Assembly (NCBI GenBank): GCA_012656075.1 | Contig: JAAKBF010000190.1 | Coordinates: forward strand, 124,001-188,000 | Length of the DNA stretch: 64,000 nt | Origin: Phytophthora hibernalis | Taxonomy: Eukaryota; Oomycota; Peronosporomycetes; Peronosporales; Peronosporaceae | Direction: 5' to 3' | Part shown: positions 1 to 11,700 of the stretch, one piece after another | How positions within the stretch are numbered: the first letter of the stretch is position 1 | Layout: each line of letters opens with the position of its first letter | Program-made: the position numbers and the translations under genes | Notes under the pieces: model-generated | What the model saw: only the letters and a program-made list of their open reading frames with translations | Database searches by the model: none | What the model was told of the DNA's origin: nothing

Positions 1-257
1 GGGGTAATGGGCCTCCACATAGCTGGTCGTGGCCTAGCATTCATCGGAGATGGTCGGTTGATCGATGAGTGAGCTGGGTAGCTGGTCTTCGCCACTGGTC
101 GCCCAAAGCTGAAAACTGGCAGTACGAGCACGGTCGGTCACTAGCGACGCAATAGTAGACGCCAGAGCAGCACACAGCACACAGAGCGAAGCGTGCAGCA
201 GGTCCGCAGCCGAGCAACAACGGGGCGTGGTGGTGCCGGCAGGATGAACGCAAAACG

Positions 258-329
258 AGGTCCTACCGGGATTTGAACCCGGATCGCTGGATTCAGAGTC
301 CAGAGTGCTAACCATTACACCATAAGACC
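258..329 (-). tRNA. tRNA-Gln(CTG), unit 1
   Basis: The 72-nt cloverleaf is complete: acceptor stem GGTCTTA pairs with TAGGACC (one T-G wobble), the anticodon loop carries CTG, which reads CAG, and the T arm has GGTTCAAATCC (B box). The discriminator base is T. A TTTT run three bases downstream is a Pol III terminator. Confidence 0.96.
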
Positions 330-437
330 AGCACTAACTTGCCTACCGCCCAACACGGTCGCAAACAACCCTTACCGCCGATTCACAGCCACAAGCGCCT
401 CACACACACCACAACCTTGCTTCGCCGCACAAAAACC

Positions 438-509
438 AGCTCCTACCGGGATTTGAACCCGGATCGCTGGATTCAAAGTCCAGAGTGCTAACCATTACAC
501 CATAAGAGC
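438..509 (-). tRNA. tRNA-Gln(TTG), unit 1
   Basis: The 72-nt cloverleaf has anticodon TTG, which reads CAA. The acceptor stem GCTCTTA pairs with TAGGAGC, so the second base pair is C-G where the CTG isoacceptor has G-C. The body is otherwise the same as the CTG gene. A TTTTT terminator follows directly. Confidence 0.96.
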
Positions 510-995
510 GCCTAACCCAGCCCTTGCACACCCACTCCGCAACACGCTCGGATACCGCAACAACCCTCCCAACACCTCTCCTATGGACGCTAGCTGCGCC
601 GTCGTCGCCTTGCAGTGGTCTCATACGACCCGCAACCATGTCTACGTACCATTTCGCCAACCAGCGGCATCGATCCCCGCCACCGACAACCAGCTTGTCG
701 GCCACTTTCCAACTCGGCCACGACCTCACGCGTGGTATGGGGTAATGGGCCTCCACATAGCTGGTCGTGGCCTAGCATTCATCGGAGATGGTCGGTTGAT
801 CGATGAGTGAGCTGGGTAGCTGGTCTTCGCCACTGGTCGCCCAAAGCTGAAAACTGGCAGTACGAGCACGGTCGGTCACTAGCGACGCAATAGTAGACGC
901 CAGAGCAGCACACAGCACACAGAGCGAAGCGTGCAGCAGGTCCGCAGCCGAGCAACAACGGGGCGTGGTGGTGCCGGCAGGATGAACGCAAAACG

Positions 996-1067
996 AGGTC
1001 CTACCGGGATTTGAACCCGGATCGCTGGATTCAGAGTCCAGAGTGCTAACCATTACACCATAAGACC
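996..1067 (-). tRNA. tRNA-Gln(CTG), unit 2
   Basis: Same 72-nt gene as the first CTG copy, with intact acceptor, anticodon CTG, B box and TTTT terminator. Confidence 0.96.
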
Positions 1068-1175
1068 AGCACTAACTTGCCTACCGCCCAACACGGTCGC
1101 AAACAACCCTTACCGCCGATTCACAGCCACAAGCGCCTCACACACACCACAACCTTGCTTCGCCGCACAAAAACC

Positions 1176-1247
1176 AGCTCCTACCGGGATTTGAACCCGG
1201 ATCGCTGGATTCAAAGTCCAGAGTGCTAACCATTACACCATAAGAGC
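1176..1247 (-). tRNA. tRNA-Gln(TTG), unit 2
   Basis: Same 72-nt gene as the first TTG copy, with anticodon TTG and a TTTTT terminator. Confidence 0.96.
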
Positions 1248-1739
1248 GCCTAACCCAGCCCTTGCACACCCACTCCGCAACACGCTCGGATACCGCAACA
1301 ACCCTCCCAACACCTCTCCTATGGACGCTAGCTGCGCCGTCGTCGCCTTGCAGTGGTCTCATACGACCCGCAACCATGTCTACGTACCATTTCGCCAACC
1401 AGCGGCATCGATCCCCGCCACCGACAACCAGCTTGTCGGCCACTTTCCAACTCGAACTCGGCCACGACCTCACGCGTGGTATGGGGTAATGGGCCTCCAC
1501 ATAGCTGGTCGTGGCCTAGCATTCATCGGAGATGGTCGGTTGATCGATGAGTGAGCTGGGTAGCTGGTCTTCGCCACTGGTCGCCCAAAGCTGAAAACTG
1601 GCAGTACGAGCACGGTCGGTCACTAGCGACGCAATAGTAGACGCCAGAGCAGCACACAGCACACAGAGCGAAGCGTGCAGCAGGTCCGCAGCCGAGCAAC
1701 AACGGGGCGTGGTGGTGCCGGCAGGATGAACGCAAAACG

Positions 1740-1811
1740 AGGTCCTACCGGGATTTGAACCCGGATCGCTGGATTCAGAGTCCAGAGTGCTAACCATTAC
1801 ACCATAAGACC
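1740..1811 (-). tRNA. tRNA-Gln(CTG), unit 3
   Basis: Intact CTG copy; all stems pair as in unit 1. Confidence 0.96.
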
Positions 1812-1919
1812 AGCACTAACTTGCCTACCGCCCAACACGGTCGCAAACAACCCTTACCGCCGATTCACAGCCACAAGCGCCTCACACACACCACAACCTT
1901 GCTTCGCCGCACAAAAACC

Positions 1920-1991
1920 AGCTCCTACCGGGATTTGAACCCGGATCGCTGGATTCAAAGTCCAGAGTGCTAACCATTACACCATAAGAGC
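1920..1991 (-). tRNA. tRNA-Gln(TTG), unit 3
   Basis: Intact TTG copy; all stems pair as in unit 1. Confidence 0.96.
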
Positions 1992-2481
1992 GCCTAACCC
2001 AGCCCTTGCACACCCACTCCGCAACACGCTCGGATACCGCAACAACCCTCCCAACACCTCTCCTATGGACGCTAGCTGCGCCGTCGTCGCCTTGCAGTGG
2101 TCTCATACGACCCGCAACCATGTCTACGTACCATTTCGCCAACCAGCGGCATCGATCCCCGCCACCGACAACCAGCTTGTCGGCCACTCCAACTCGAACT
2201 CGGCCACGACCTCACGCGTGGTATGGGGTAATGGGCCTCCACATAGCTGGTCGTGGCCTAGCATTCATCGGAGATGGTCGGTTGATCGATGAGTGAGCTG
2301 GGTAGCTGGTCTTCGCCACTGGTCGCCCAAAGCTGAAAACTGGCAGTACGAGCACGGTCGGTCACTAGCGACGCAATAGTAGACGCCAGAGCAGCACACA
2401 GCACACAGAGCGAAGCGTGCAGCAGGTCCGCAGCCGAGCAACAACGGGGCGTGGTGGTGCCGGCAGGATGAACGCAAAACG

Positions 2482-2553
2482 AGGTCCTACCGGGATTTGA
2501 ACCCGGATCGCTGGATTCAGAGTCCAGAGTGCTAACCATTACACCATAAGACC
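2482..2553 (-). tRNA. tRNA-Gln(CTG), unit 4
   Basis: Intact CTG copy. Confidence 0.96.
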
Positions 2554-2661
2554 AGCACTAACTTGCCTACCGCCCAACACAGTCGCAAACAACCCTTACC
2601 GCCGATTCACAGCCACAAGCGCCTCACACACACCACAACCTTGCTTCGCCGCACAAAAACC

Positions 2662-2733
2662 AGCTCCTACCGGGATTTGAACCCGGATCGCTGGATTCAA
2701 AGTCCAGAGTGCTAACCATTACACCATAAGAGC
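2662..2733 (-). tRNA. tRNA-Gln(TTG), unit 4
   Basis: Intact TTG copy. Confidence 0.96.
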
Positions 2734-3225
2734 GCCTAACCCAGCCCTTGCACACCCACTCCGCAACACGCTCGGATACCGCAACAACCCTCCCAACACC
2801 TCTCCTATGGACGCTAGCTGCGCCGTCGTCGCCTTGCAGTGGTCTCATACGACCCGCAACCATGTCTACGTACCATTTCGCCAACCAGCGGCATCGATCC
2901 CCGCCACCGACAACCAGCTTGTCGGCCACTTTCCAACTCGAACTCGGCCACGACCTCACGCGTGGTATGGGGTAATGGGCCTCCACATAGCTGGTCGTGG
3001 CCTAGCATTCATCGGAGATGGTCGGTTGATCGATGAGTGAGCTGGGTAGCTGGTCTTCGCCACTGGTCGCCCAAAGCTGAAAACTGGCAGTACGAGCACG
3101 GTCGGTCACTAGCGACGCAATAGTAGACGCCAGAGCAGCACACAGCACACAGAGCGAAGCGTGCAGCAGGTCCGCAGCCGAGCAACAACGGGGCGTGGTG
3201 GTGCCGGCAGGATGAACGCAAAACG

Positions 3226-3297
3226 AGGTCCTACCGGGATTTGAACCCGGATCGCTGGATTCAGAGTCCAGAGTGCTAACCATTACACCATAAGACC
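3226..3297 (-). tRNA. tRNA-Gln(CTG), unit 5
   Basis: Intact CTG copy. Confidence 0.96.
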
Positions 3298-3405
3298 AGC
3301 ACTAACTTGCCTACCGCCCAACACGGTCGCAAACAACCCTTACCGCCGATTCACAGCCACAAGCGCCTCACACACACCACAACCTTGCTTCGCCGCACAA
3401 AAACC

Positions 3406-3477
3406 AGCTCCTACCGGGATTTGAACCCGGATCGCTGGATTCAAAGTCCAGAGTGCTAACCATTACACCATAAGAGC
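3406..3477 (-). tRNA. tRNA-Gln(TTG), unit 5
   Basis: Intact TTG copy. Confidence 0.96.
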
Positions 3478-3969
3478 GCCTAACCCAGCCCTTGCACACC
3501 CACTCCGCAACACGCTCGGATACCGCAACAACCCTCCCAACACCTCTCCTATGGACGCTAGCTGCGCCGTCGTCGCCTTGCAGTGGTCTCATACGACCCG
3601 CAACCATGTCTACGTACCATTTCGCCAACCAGCGGCATCGATCCCCGCCACCGACAACCAGCTTGTCGGCCACTTTCCAACTCGAACTCGGCCACGACCT
3701 CACGCGTGGTATGGGGTAATGGGCCTCCACATAGCTGGTCGTGGCCTAGCATTCATCGGAGATGGTCGGTTGATCGATGAGTGAGCTGGGTAGCTGGTCT
3801 TCGCCACTGGTCGCCCAAAGCTGAAAACTGGCAGTACGAGCACGGTCGGTCACTAGCGACGCAATAGTAGACGCCAGAGCAGCACACAGCACACAGAGCG
3901 AAGCGTGCAGCAGGTCCGCAGCCGAGCAACAACGGGGCGTGGTGGTGCCGGCAGGATGAACGCAAAACG

Positions 3970-4041
3970 AGGTCCTACCGGGATTTGAACCCGGATCGCT
4001 GGATTCAGAGTCCAGAGTGCTAACCATTACACCATAAGACC
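3970..4041 (-). tRNA. tRNA-Gln(CTG), unit 6
   Basis: Intact CTG copy. Confidence 0.96.
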
Positions 4042-4149
4042 AGCACTAACTTGCCTACCGCCCAACACAGTCGCAAACAACCCTTACCGCCGATTCACAG
4101 CCACAAGCGCCTCACACACACCACAACCTTGCTTCGCCGCACAAAAACC

Positions 4150-4221
4150 AGCTCCTACCGGGATTTGAACCCGGATCGCTGGATTCAAAGTCCAGAGTGC
4201 TAACCATTACACCATAAGAGC
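4150..4221 (-). tRNA. tRNA-Gln(TTG), unit 6
   Basis: Intact TTG copy. Confidence 0.96.
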
Positions 4222-4711
4222 GCCTAACCCAGCCCTTGCACACCCACTCCGCAACACGCTCGGATACCGCAACAACCCTCCCAACACCTCTCCTATGGAC
4301 GCTAGCTGCGCCGTCGTCGCCTTGCAGTGGTCTCATACGACCCGCAACCATGTCTACGTACCATTTCGCCAACCAGCGGCATCGATCCCCGCCACCGACA
4401 ACCAGCTTGTCGGCCACTCCAACTCGAACTCGGCCACGACCTCACGCGTGGTATGGGGTAATGGGCCTCCACATAGCTGGTCGTGGCCTAGCATTCATCG
4501 GAGATGGTCGGTTGATCGATGAGTGAGCTGGGTAGCTGGTCTTCGCCACTGGTCGCCCAAAGCTGAAAACTGGCAGTACGAGCACGGTCGGTCACTAGCG
4601 ACGCAATAGTAGACGCCAGAGCAGCACACAGCACACAGAGCGAAGCGTGCAGCAGGTCCGCAGCCGAGCAACAACGGGGCGTGGTGGTGCCGGCAGGATG
4701 AACGCAAAACG

Positions 4712-4783
4712 AGGTCCTACCGGGATTTGAACCCGGATCGCTGGATTCAGAGTCCAGAGTGCTAACCATTACACCATAAGACC
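4712..4783 (-). tRNA. tRNA-Gln(CTG), unit 7
   Basis: Intact CTG copy. Confidence 0.96.
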
Positions 4784-4891
4784 AGCACTAACTTGCCTAC
4801 CGCCCAACACGGTCGCAAACAACCCTTACCGCCGATTCACAGCCACAAGCGCCTCACACACACCACAACCTTGCTTCGCCGCACAAAAACC

Positions 4892-4963
4892 AGCTCCTAC
4901 CGGGATTTGAACCCGGATCGCTGGATTCAAAGTCCAGAGTGCTAACCATTACACCATAAGAGC
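4892..4963 (-). tRNA. tRNA-Gln(TTG), unit 7
   Basis: Intact TTG copy and the last of its type; the next unit is cut before this position. Confidence 0.96.
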
Positions 4964-5455
4964 GCCTAACCCAGCCCTTGCACACCCACTCCGCAACACG
5001 CTCGGATACCGCAACAACCCTCCCAACACCTCTCCTATGGACGCTAGCTGCGCCGTCGTCGCCTTGCAGTGGTCTCATACGACCCGCAACCATGTCTACG
5101 TACCATTTCGCCAACCAGCGGCATCGATCCCCGCCACCGACAACCAGCTTGTCGGCCACTTTCCAACTCGAACTCGGCCACGACCTCACGCGTGGTATGG
5201 GGTAATGGGCCTCCACATAGCTGGTCGTGGCCTAGCATTCATCGGAGATGGTCGGTTGATCGATGAGTGAGCTGGGTAGCTGGTCTTCGCCACTGGTCGC
5301 CCAAAGCTGAAAACTGGCAGTACGAGCACGGTCGGTCACTAGCGACGCAATAGTAGACGCCAGAGCAGCACACAGCACACAGAGCGAAGCGTGCAGCAGG
5401 TCCGCAGCCGAGCAACAACGGGGCGTGGTGGTGCCGGCAGGATGAACGCAAAACG

Positions 5456-5527
5456 AGGTCCTACCGGGATTTGAACCCGGATCGCTGGATTCAGAGTCCA
5501 GAGTGCTAACCATTACACCATAAGACC
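5456..5527 (-). tRNA. tRNA-Gln(CTG), unit 8 (truncated unit)
   Basis: Intact CTG gene in the terminal unit. About 70 bp beyond its 5' end the repeat stops, so its TTG partner is missing. Confidence 0.96.
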
Positions 5528-5598
5528 AGCACTAACTTGCCTACCGCCCAACACAGTCGGAAACAACCCTTACCGCCGATATACAGCCACAAGCGCCT

Positions 5599-7550
5599 GT
5601 CGCCCCCTGTCAAGTGGCCCCATTACATCTGCTAACTTGCTCGAAGCTCCCGAAATATGACCCTGTCCGTAAAAAGTGCTATCTGGTCAAAAGGAACACC
5701 GGCAGCAACGCAGTTCTAAACCCTACTGAATATTGTTTTATTCTAGGAGTGGACGATAGCAAGAGCAATCGTGAAGTTATTGCCATTTCCATCACGACCA
5801 AGTAGGGTGAGAATTACACCACGGTATTTGTAATTTTGGAGTGGGTTCCGTCAAATCCATACATCGGAAGACAATTTTAGAAGTTCTGAATTGCAGATCC
5901 TAGAGCAACAAAAGCACAAATAAATTGGTCATCAATATCCAAGTCCAAAGCCACATGCGATCCAGAACCTTTTTGTCGGAACAGTTCAAGCAGTGAAGGA
6001 ATCCTGGTGAATGACTGCGCTCACTGAAGTTCAATTTTTGCGAGAACGTCTTGTTTTGCTCTGTACATAACACTTTTTAGATGGTGGGTATCAATTCCAT
6101 CGGCGAGTTAAAAGAGGCTCTAAAGATAGCTGCGCTTGACGCCTTTGTCAGCAGCGATAGAACTATTGACAGTGCGCGATAGAGCTAGACTTTGCTGCGT
6201 AATCTTCTGTGAAGACGTACAGGAGTCTGAGTGGCGATCAAGCAATGAGAGATGTAAAATTGCATCGATCCCCTTGATATCTTTTTTCGGTGTATGATAG
6301 TGCGCCACGTACAAGCTGCGTCGGTGCAAACGTAGACACCTCTCTTTCCACCTGTGGACCCTAGGGTCCACATTTTAGAAAGTGCACGCCTTGGAGGAGA
6401 CAGCATGCATGGAAACGGTTTAACCAGTATTACTTCCTCCAGGGAGACGGTTTATCGGTACTACCGTCTCCTCTCCCGAATCTCCCGAAACCGGAGATGA
6501 AACTACGATCTCCAGAGATCCACCTCTTTGCTGTGAGCTGCCGTTTCAGTTGCCTACCCGCACTCTCGAAAGGCGCAAAATTTCCTTGAGTCTCCCTTTG
6601 TGAGTGGTTGAAAAGGTGAGAGCTCAAGCATTTTTAAGGACGGTCTTGCATCCGAAAAGTCGCTAAAACGGAAGCTGACGAGTCGTAAAAATGTCTACAG
6701 CTACTGAGTCATTGCGTGCCAAGAGACTATTGATGGCGGTTGCGCCTCTCACACGCCAAGACGGTCGTTGAGAAAGCGAGCTGTATTGGAGAAGATGGTA
6801 GCCGCAGGGATAGCTGTGGTGTGGTCGGGCTTCGGGAGCGGGTGGCGGTGACTTCCTCAACACTTCGCATTTTACGTTCTCCCAGCAACCTCTCCACCAC
6901 CCACAATCACGATCGCCGTCACTTTGCCACCAGATGCACCCGAACCCGCCAAGCATTTGAGACGCGATCAATGCGTTCGAACCGCCTGATGGATTCACTG
7001 TTAACCTTCACGTCGGAACGAAAGTCCGTCATCTTTGGGTATGGGGTCCGTCTCGCCAAAGCACCTGATGACTCATCGACGGAGCCGGATTCTTCAACGC
7101 CAGCGATTTGATTGTGCTTGGCTGGCGAAGTTTGCCGTGGGGGAGATGATCGTTTCCACTATCGACGGGGAAAACTTCAGCAGCCACAAAGCATCTCAAG
7201 AAGGCTCACGATGTAACCTCGGAGAGAACCGAAGTTGTCCAAGTGCGTCGACGGTCCCGTGAAGAGGAACACGACCGTGTTCGCAACTCGCAGATGTATC
7301 GTGAAGACCCACGCCGGATTTACGTACCTTGCGCATTGTAAACAACAACCCCGTATCGTCTAGGCGAGTACAAAGAATCGATCGTCATTCGTGAACTTAT
7401 CTTTAAGGATGCCACCCAGGCAATAATCAATTCAAAGGTTATATGCCACTCGATCGTGGAGCTGTAAGCGTCGACAAAAAGAGTACTGGAAGAGATACTT
7501 CGGTTGAATCGTATTGATTCAGCTCCAACGTTTACTGCTGTCGCTGATTT
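5599..7550. other. Array border and decayed repeat DNA without a clear gene
   Basis: No gene can be supported here. A 63-codon frame at 5614-5805 (+) is not recognised. On the minus strand, 6406-6250 encodes a stretch with YVCTDAACTW followed by a basic segment, like the Cys-containing N-terminal DNA-binding region of Mutator-type transposases, but it is short and broken. 6430-6500 and 10740-10890 share a CT-rich style with GTCTCCTCTCC words. From about 7320 the plus strand begins to look like upstream parts of the hAT transposase described next. Confidence 0.4.
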
Positions 7551-9223
7551 TTGAGCTCGAAGGTACAAGGCGACAAGTATCTCGGCATACGCTTGTACAT
7601 GATCGACGACAACTACCAAATCAAGTCAATACTGCTGGGCACGCGTCACTTTGTGCCTAGCTGTGGGGAGCGTGAGGGTGGTATCTGGGGTCCTTTCCGA
7701 CGGTGGATCCTAGAAATGTTTGTGTGATTTTGGATTGACGACACGAGACTTGTGGCGCTACATCGGACGGAGGATCCGATGTAAAATGGATGATAACGGA
7801 CGGTCTCAAGCTGAAATGGCAGTGGTGTATCCCTCATATGACCAACGCAGCTACAAAAGTTGCATCCGGGATGGTAGATAATGCGGCCAAGTCCAAAAAC
7901 TCAGCAATGACTGGCTTGATTCGCCGTATCGTGAAGTCAATCTACACTGTCAAGCACGTCGAAGTTATGGGGTCGCTGTTTGAAGAGCTATGTCTTTATG
8001 ATAAGAGTAGCAAGTCACCCGACCAACTGACGGAGTACCGTGCTCATCGTTTCCTTGGCCTCACGCGGGTGGTCAAGCGAATTCCGGACCTGTGGGAGCG
8101 TTTAGTATCATGGTACACAGAGCCTCTAGATAGAGCTCGAAGACAAAATGCGGATTCCTGTTTGAGAGATTATCAAAATCTCACTCAAATTATGTCGCTC
8201 TTGCAACCAATAACAGTGATGAGCATCAAGAGTCAGGGCGAAAGCTCAAATTAAGTCGACGTCCTGTTGACTTTATACAAGTTACGCATCACGGTGTTGG
8301 ATTGCTCGAAAGAATTCGGGACTATCGCTCTAGTGTGACTCGGCGTATGGCGTTCAGACCGGTCTACTGGCCTCCAACACTCGTGCGCTGCTCCATGAAG
8401 AATTTCACAAGAGGTTCTTCTCGCGCTACACGGACCGCAAAAAGATTAGCAATTGCTTGAGATGCAACGTTTCCTGCACCCCAATATCAACAGTTTCGAT
8501 GGGTTTCTTAAAGGAATTGTACTGCTGTGCAATGCTGATTAAAATGGCGCTGCTACTACTACTGGAAAACGCCACTTCGTCAAGATTAAAAAACGATCTA
8601 CGATAAAATGAGGTCGCTGAAGCTATCGGTGGTAACGACTCAAGAAGCCCCCACGCCAGTTATGGTAGAAGATGCCCCACCCGCGCCCCCAACACTATTT
8701 TCCGAGGTTTTGATGGATCTCTTTGGTGACATTATCGAGGACAATTGCGTGGAGTCTGGGGCCACCCCTGATATGAATGCTACTCGGATTGATGAAGAGC
8801 TTGAGAGGTGGGAGGGAACACAAACTTAATAAAAAACGGTAGTCACCCGGCGACTATCCTAGCATTCTGGAAACGCCAAGCAGAAAGCGGCACATTCACA
8901 TTTTTACCGCTAGTGGCGCGCATTGTTTTCGCTATTCCGTCTTCATTCACCCAAAATTGAGCGCAATTTTGGCACGGCCGGACGACTGGTTACATTGCAG
9001 TGGGGTCTATTGCACCTCACAACGTCGGTATGTCATTTTTGAACTGCAACAGGCAGGTTGTAGATGTGACGCAAACCCAAAGATTCGAGAAAGAGACATT
9101 GATATGTACATCCCATCGAATGTCAAGGTTGGGTTAGAAGAAGACAATCCAGAGGAATTAGACTTACTGAGCGAGTTATTTTCCACGGAGAGCAACTCTG
9201 ACGAGGATGAAGCTGAAGCATAG
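7551..9223 (+). pseudogene. Decayed hAT-family transposase
   Basis: Pieces of one hAT transposase can be read in order but in different frames. 7558-7630 gives KYLGIRLYMIDDNY (start of the RNase H-like core). 7790-8254 gives a 154-aa stretch with QWCIPHMTNAATK and a helical region ending in LWERLVSWYTEP. 8608-8829 gives an acidic segment ending DEELERWEG. About 8856-8950 gives ILAFWKRQAESG, then LPLVARIVFAIPSS, the hAT C-terminal dimerisation motif. 8957-9223 holds an acidic tail. At least three frame changes separate the blocks, so as sequenced it cannot encode one protein. No terminal inverted repeats or 8-bp duplication were found. The family call rests on the dimerisation motif and the CIPH/TNAATK block. 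Confidence 0.7.
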
Positions 9224-9370
9224 CAGTCCCTATGTACGGTGATAACAAGCACCAACACTAATACATGAAATACACGGTTAATTCAAATATTGTTGTTAGT
9301 CCTTGGTGAACAATCTAGTCCACCATGGTCTACTCTAGGATCGAGTTGTTCTGCAACAACTCTGCGAGTT

Positions 9371-10602
9371 TCATAGCATCCTCCGCTCGTTTCTAATTGC
9401 CTTCCGCTCATCACTGTGGCGCTTCACCATGACTAGAATCTGCCTATTTGTTATCAGCTCTCTTTTTGCAGTCATGCGCGAGCTTTGAGGAGGTATCACA
9501 CGCGCCGAGTTTGAGTTGTTAGCCTTGAGACTGCGAGATCGAGCTAGTGCTCGTGCAACAATTTTACTCTGCTCGGATCTGCTCACATCTCTTACGACTG
9601 GATTCGACGCTGGTTCAGGCTTGCGGATTCCTTTTGCAGATTTCAACATTTTGAGCAAAGCTAAGGTAGAATTATCAACTGCACGATGGTCGTTCACTTC
9701 ATGGGCTTGGCTTGCAACTGGCGGCTTCATTTCTGCTTCTGGTGATGATGAGTTGTTATTATCGAGAGCGGCAGCAATCGCTATTGACTGCTGACCGTTT
9801 GCTGGATTCGTCACAGGAAGTATAGACTCCAAAGTGATGGCTTGTTGGTTGACGAGCGTGTCAAATAGGTTGTCTGTATGACCTGCACTTGTATTCGCGG
9901 TGGCTTCACAATCCGTAATCTTTTCTAGAAAGGACTTTGTGATAGCTTCGTGAGAGTTATTTCTTCTGCATGCTGTCGCCGGACGATTGACTTTGCCTTT
10001 TTCTCTGCACAACGCTGCGAAAACTCGATTTGGGCTGCTATGAGCTTCTGAAAGTCTTCAATTTGACGCTCTACCTGTGTTAAAATCTCTTGACCTTGTG
10101 TTGCGATGGTAATGCGAATTTCCGCACCAACTTGCTCCATATGCGCCGCAATCACCTCCCGCATTCGCCCCTCAAAGCTGACCTGAAGTTGGGCCTCCAG
10201 CTGCTTGAACGATTCCTCTATCCGAAGGTCATTGACTTGAGCATGCTGAACTAAATGGGCTTCAGCTATTGCTCGCGCTTGAGTCTGAGCCACGTCATTG
10301 GCGACTGAAATTGCCGATTGCAGCTTTGAATTGACATTCTGCTCAAGGGCAGCGAGATCGATCCGTGTTGCACGTATCATTTCTTCAAGCGACTCGGTTC
10401 TTGTCTCCGCTTCGACTCGCGCCTGTTGCACACGTGCTTCGATGTACAGTGGCTGTTGCTGAGCTTGAAGTTACTGATTTGCGTACAGCAGTACTTAGTA
10501 CGCAGCAATGTCTTGGGCTCGAGCTGATACGTTCGCGATGAACATACCTGGCTCGCGGTCCTTGATTCGAGCGCTTGACTCCTCACCTCCCTCCGAAGCC
10601 AT
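9371..10602 (-). CDS. Coiled-coil protein, spliced, one frame break
   Basis: The start ATG is at 10602 (MASEGGEESSARIKDREP). Exon 1 ends at 10548; an 84-nt intron 10547-10464 has donor GTATGT, a TACTAAG branch-like site and acceptor TTCAAG, and splicing keeps the frame (AQQQPLYIEARVQQARVE follows). Residues about 25-190 are rich in Gln, Glu and Ala with heptad-like spacing, a predicted coiled coil. The rest is polar and ends in a basic tail with KRHSDERKAIRNERR. Near 9940-10010 the reading frame shifts by one base with no intron signal, so it is a sequencing indel or a real break. There are no catalytic motifs and the function is unknown. It lies between transposon relics and could be an accessory gene of a mobile element. 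Confidence 0.55.
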
Positions 10603-11700
10603 TGTGACTCTTTAAGTATTTTGCTGTTCGCTGCCGCTTAAAACGTTGATGCTCGGTGGCGGGAGCAAAGGCATTGATCGAAAGCCTCACCAATAGCAGA
10701 AATTGATTATTTAAGCCATTCCGGGACTCTGACAAAGGAGACCGGGGATAATCTCTCGGATCCCCCAGTTAAGTGCGTCTCCCTCCGCTTAAATACGGGG
10801 CTAAGAGACGTAAAACCTCGAGAGATCGTCTATCGAGGTTTTAAATCTCCTCTTTTAGGATATTGGTCTCCGTCTCCTCTCCTTCTAGGCGTGGGGAAGT
10901 GTAATCCGGACAGGGTCCACCTTTGGGAAATACCCTCTATTTTGCTGTCTATTTTAGATCTCTAAAATAGACTTTGTGCAAATCAGTTTCGATTTGCCCC
11001 TCTGTGCAAAGGAAATTACTAGTGGTACAAACCACCCATCCCCCTTAGAAAGAGGGGGTGAAAGCCAACCTCGCTCGGCAAGCCGAAACAACGTCTGCGG
11101 TTTAAAGGTCCGTGTGCGCAGCACGGGCTTTTACCCAGGACCAAGCAGGGTCAAACCTAGCTCGGTTGAGGGTCGTGTCACCACTCTCAGGTTTTTCAAG
11201 GGTAAGGCTTGGGTGTAGTTTTCCTGTCGGCATCTCCGATTTTCATGATTTGAAGCAAGATGACATCCCTCCTCAAGACGACTTGAAAGTTTATACGATG
11301 TACAAAAAGAGGACCAGATACCCAAACATGTATTAAGTTTCAGTAGATTTTGGTTTGTACCTGTAACACGCGTCCTGTGCAAAGGCCTAGATGCACCCAA
11401 CGATCTCGCTTTTGCACTCCCAGAATTGCATTTCTGCGTTTTCACGCAGTAAACAAGACGGTTGTGCTTCAAAATCGAGTTTTGGCGTATAGCACCTGTC
11501 TTTTAAGCTGTCACTTCCGCTTCGGAGTAAAGTCGTAATTAGGATAAAATCGAGTTGTCAGGTCTAATATAAATTAAATTATACTACCTCAGTCGCTTTG
11601 CTCCGTTAAGGTGCTTGAGGGTCGATCCCCTTCAATTGCGTTACACAATTGTGGGGCACGCTCCCCCTCCCCATTTTCTGCAACCTTTCACAACACGAAG
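10603..11700. other. Intergenic DNA with hairpins, no supported gene
   Basis: No convincing coding region. It contains a perfect 12-bp-arm palindrome at 10947-10972 and a GC hairpin at 11110-11126 followed by CTTTTACCCAGG, which resembles a second hairpin at 17429-17441 followed by TTAAACCCAGG in the same orientation. The two bracket the Helitron-derived region and may be element ends. The frames at 10976-11336 are short and low complexity. Confidence 0.4.
10947..10972. repeat. Perfect palindrome, 12-bp arms
   Basis: GTCTATTTTAGA, TC, then TCTAAAATAGAC: two perfect 12-base arms around a 2-base centre, able to form a tight hairpin or act as a dimeric binding site. Its role is unknown. Confidence 0.85.

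Larger units (their letters stand above)
1..5598. repeat. Tandem array of about 740-bp units carrying tRNA-Gln genes
   Basis: Near-identical units of 738, 744, 742, 744, 744, 742 and 744 bp follow each other; the array begins before base 1 and the last unit breaks off at about 5598, after its first tRNA. Each complete unit holds tRNA-Gln(CTG) and tRNA-Gln(TTG), both on the minus strand. Length differences come from a short indel before the GGCCACGACC motif (one or two copies of AACTCG, TTTCC or TCC). No protein-coding gene is supported; open frames in the units simply repeat with the period and run through the tRNAs. Confidence 0.97.

Noticed and set aside
34..5513. Repeated frames of 60-120 codons in the first 5.5 kb
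   Set aside because: They recur with the 740-bp period, overlap tRNA genes on both strands and show no codon signal; they are by-products of the array.
1..5598. CRISPR-like regular array
   Set aside because: The units are about 740 bp, entirely conserved, and contain tRNA genes; there are no short repeats with unique spacers.
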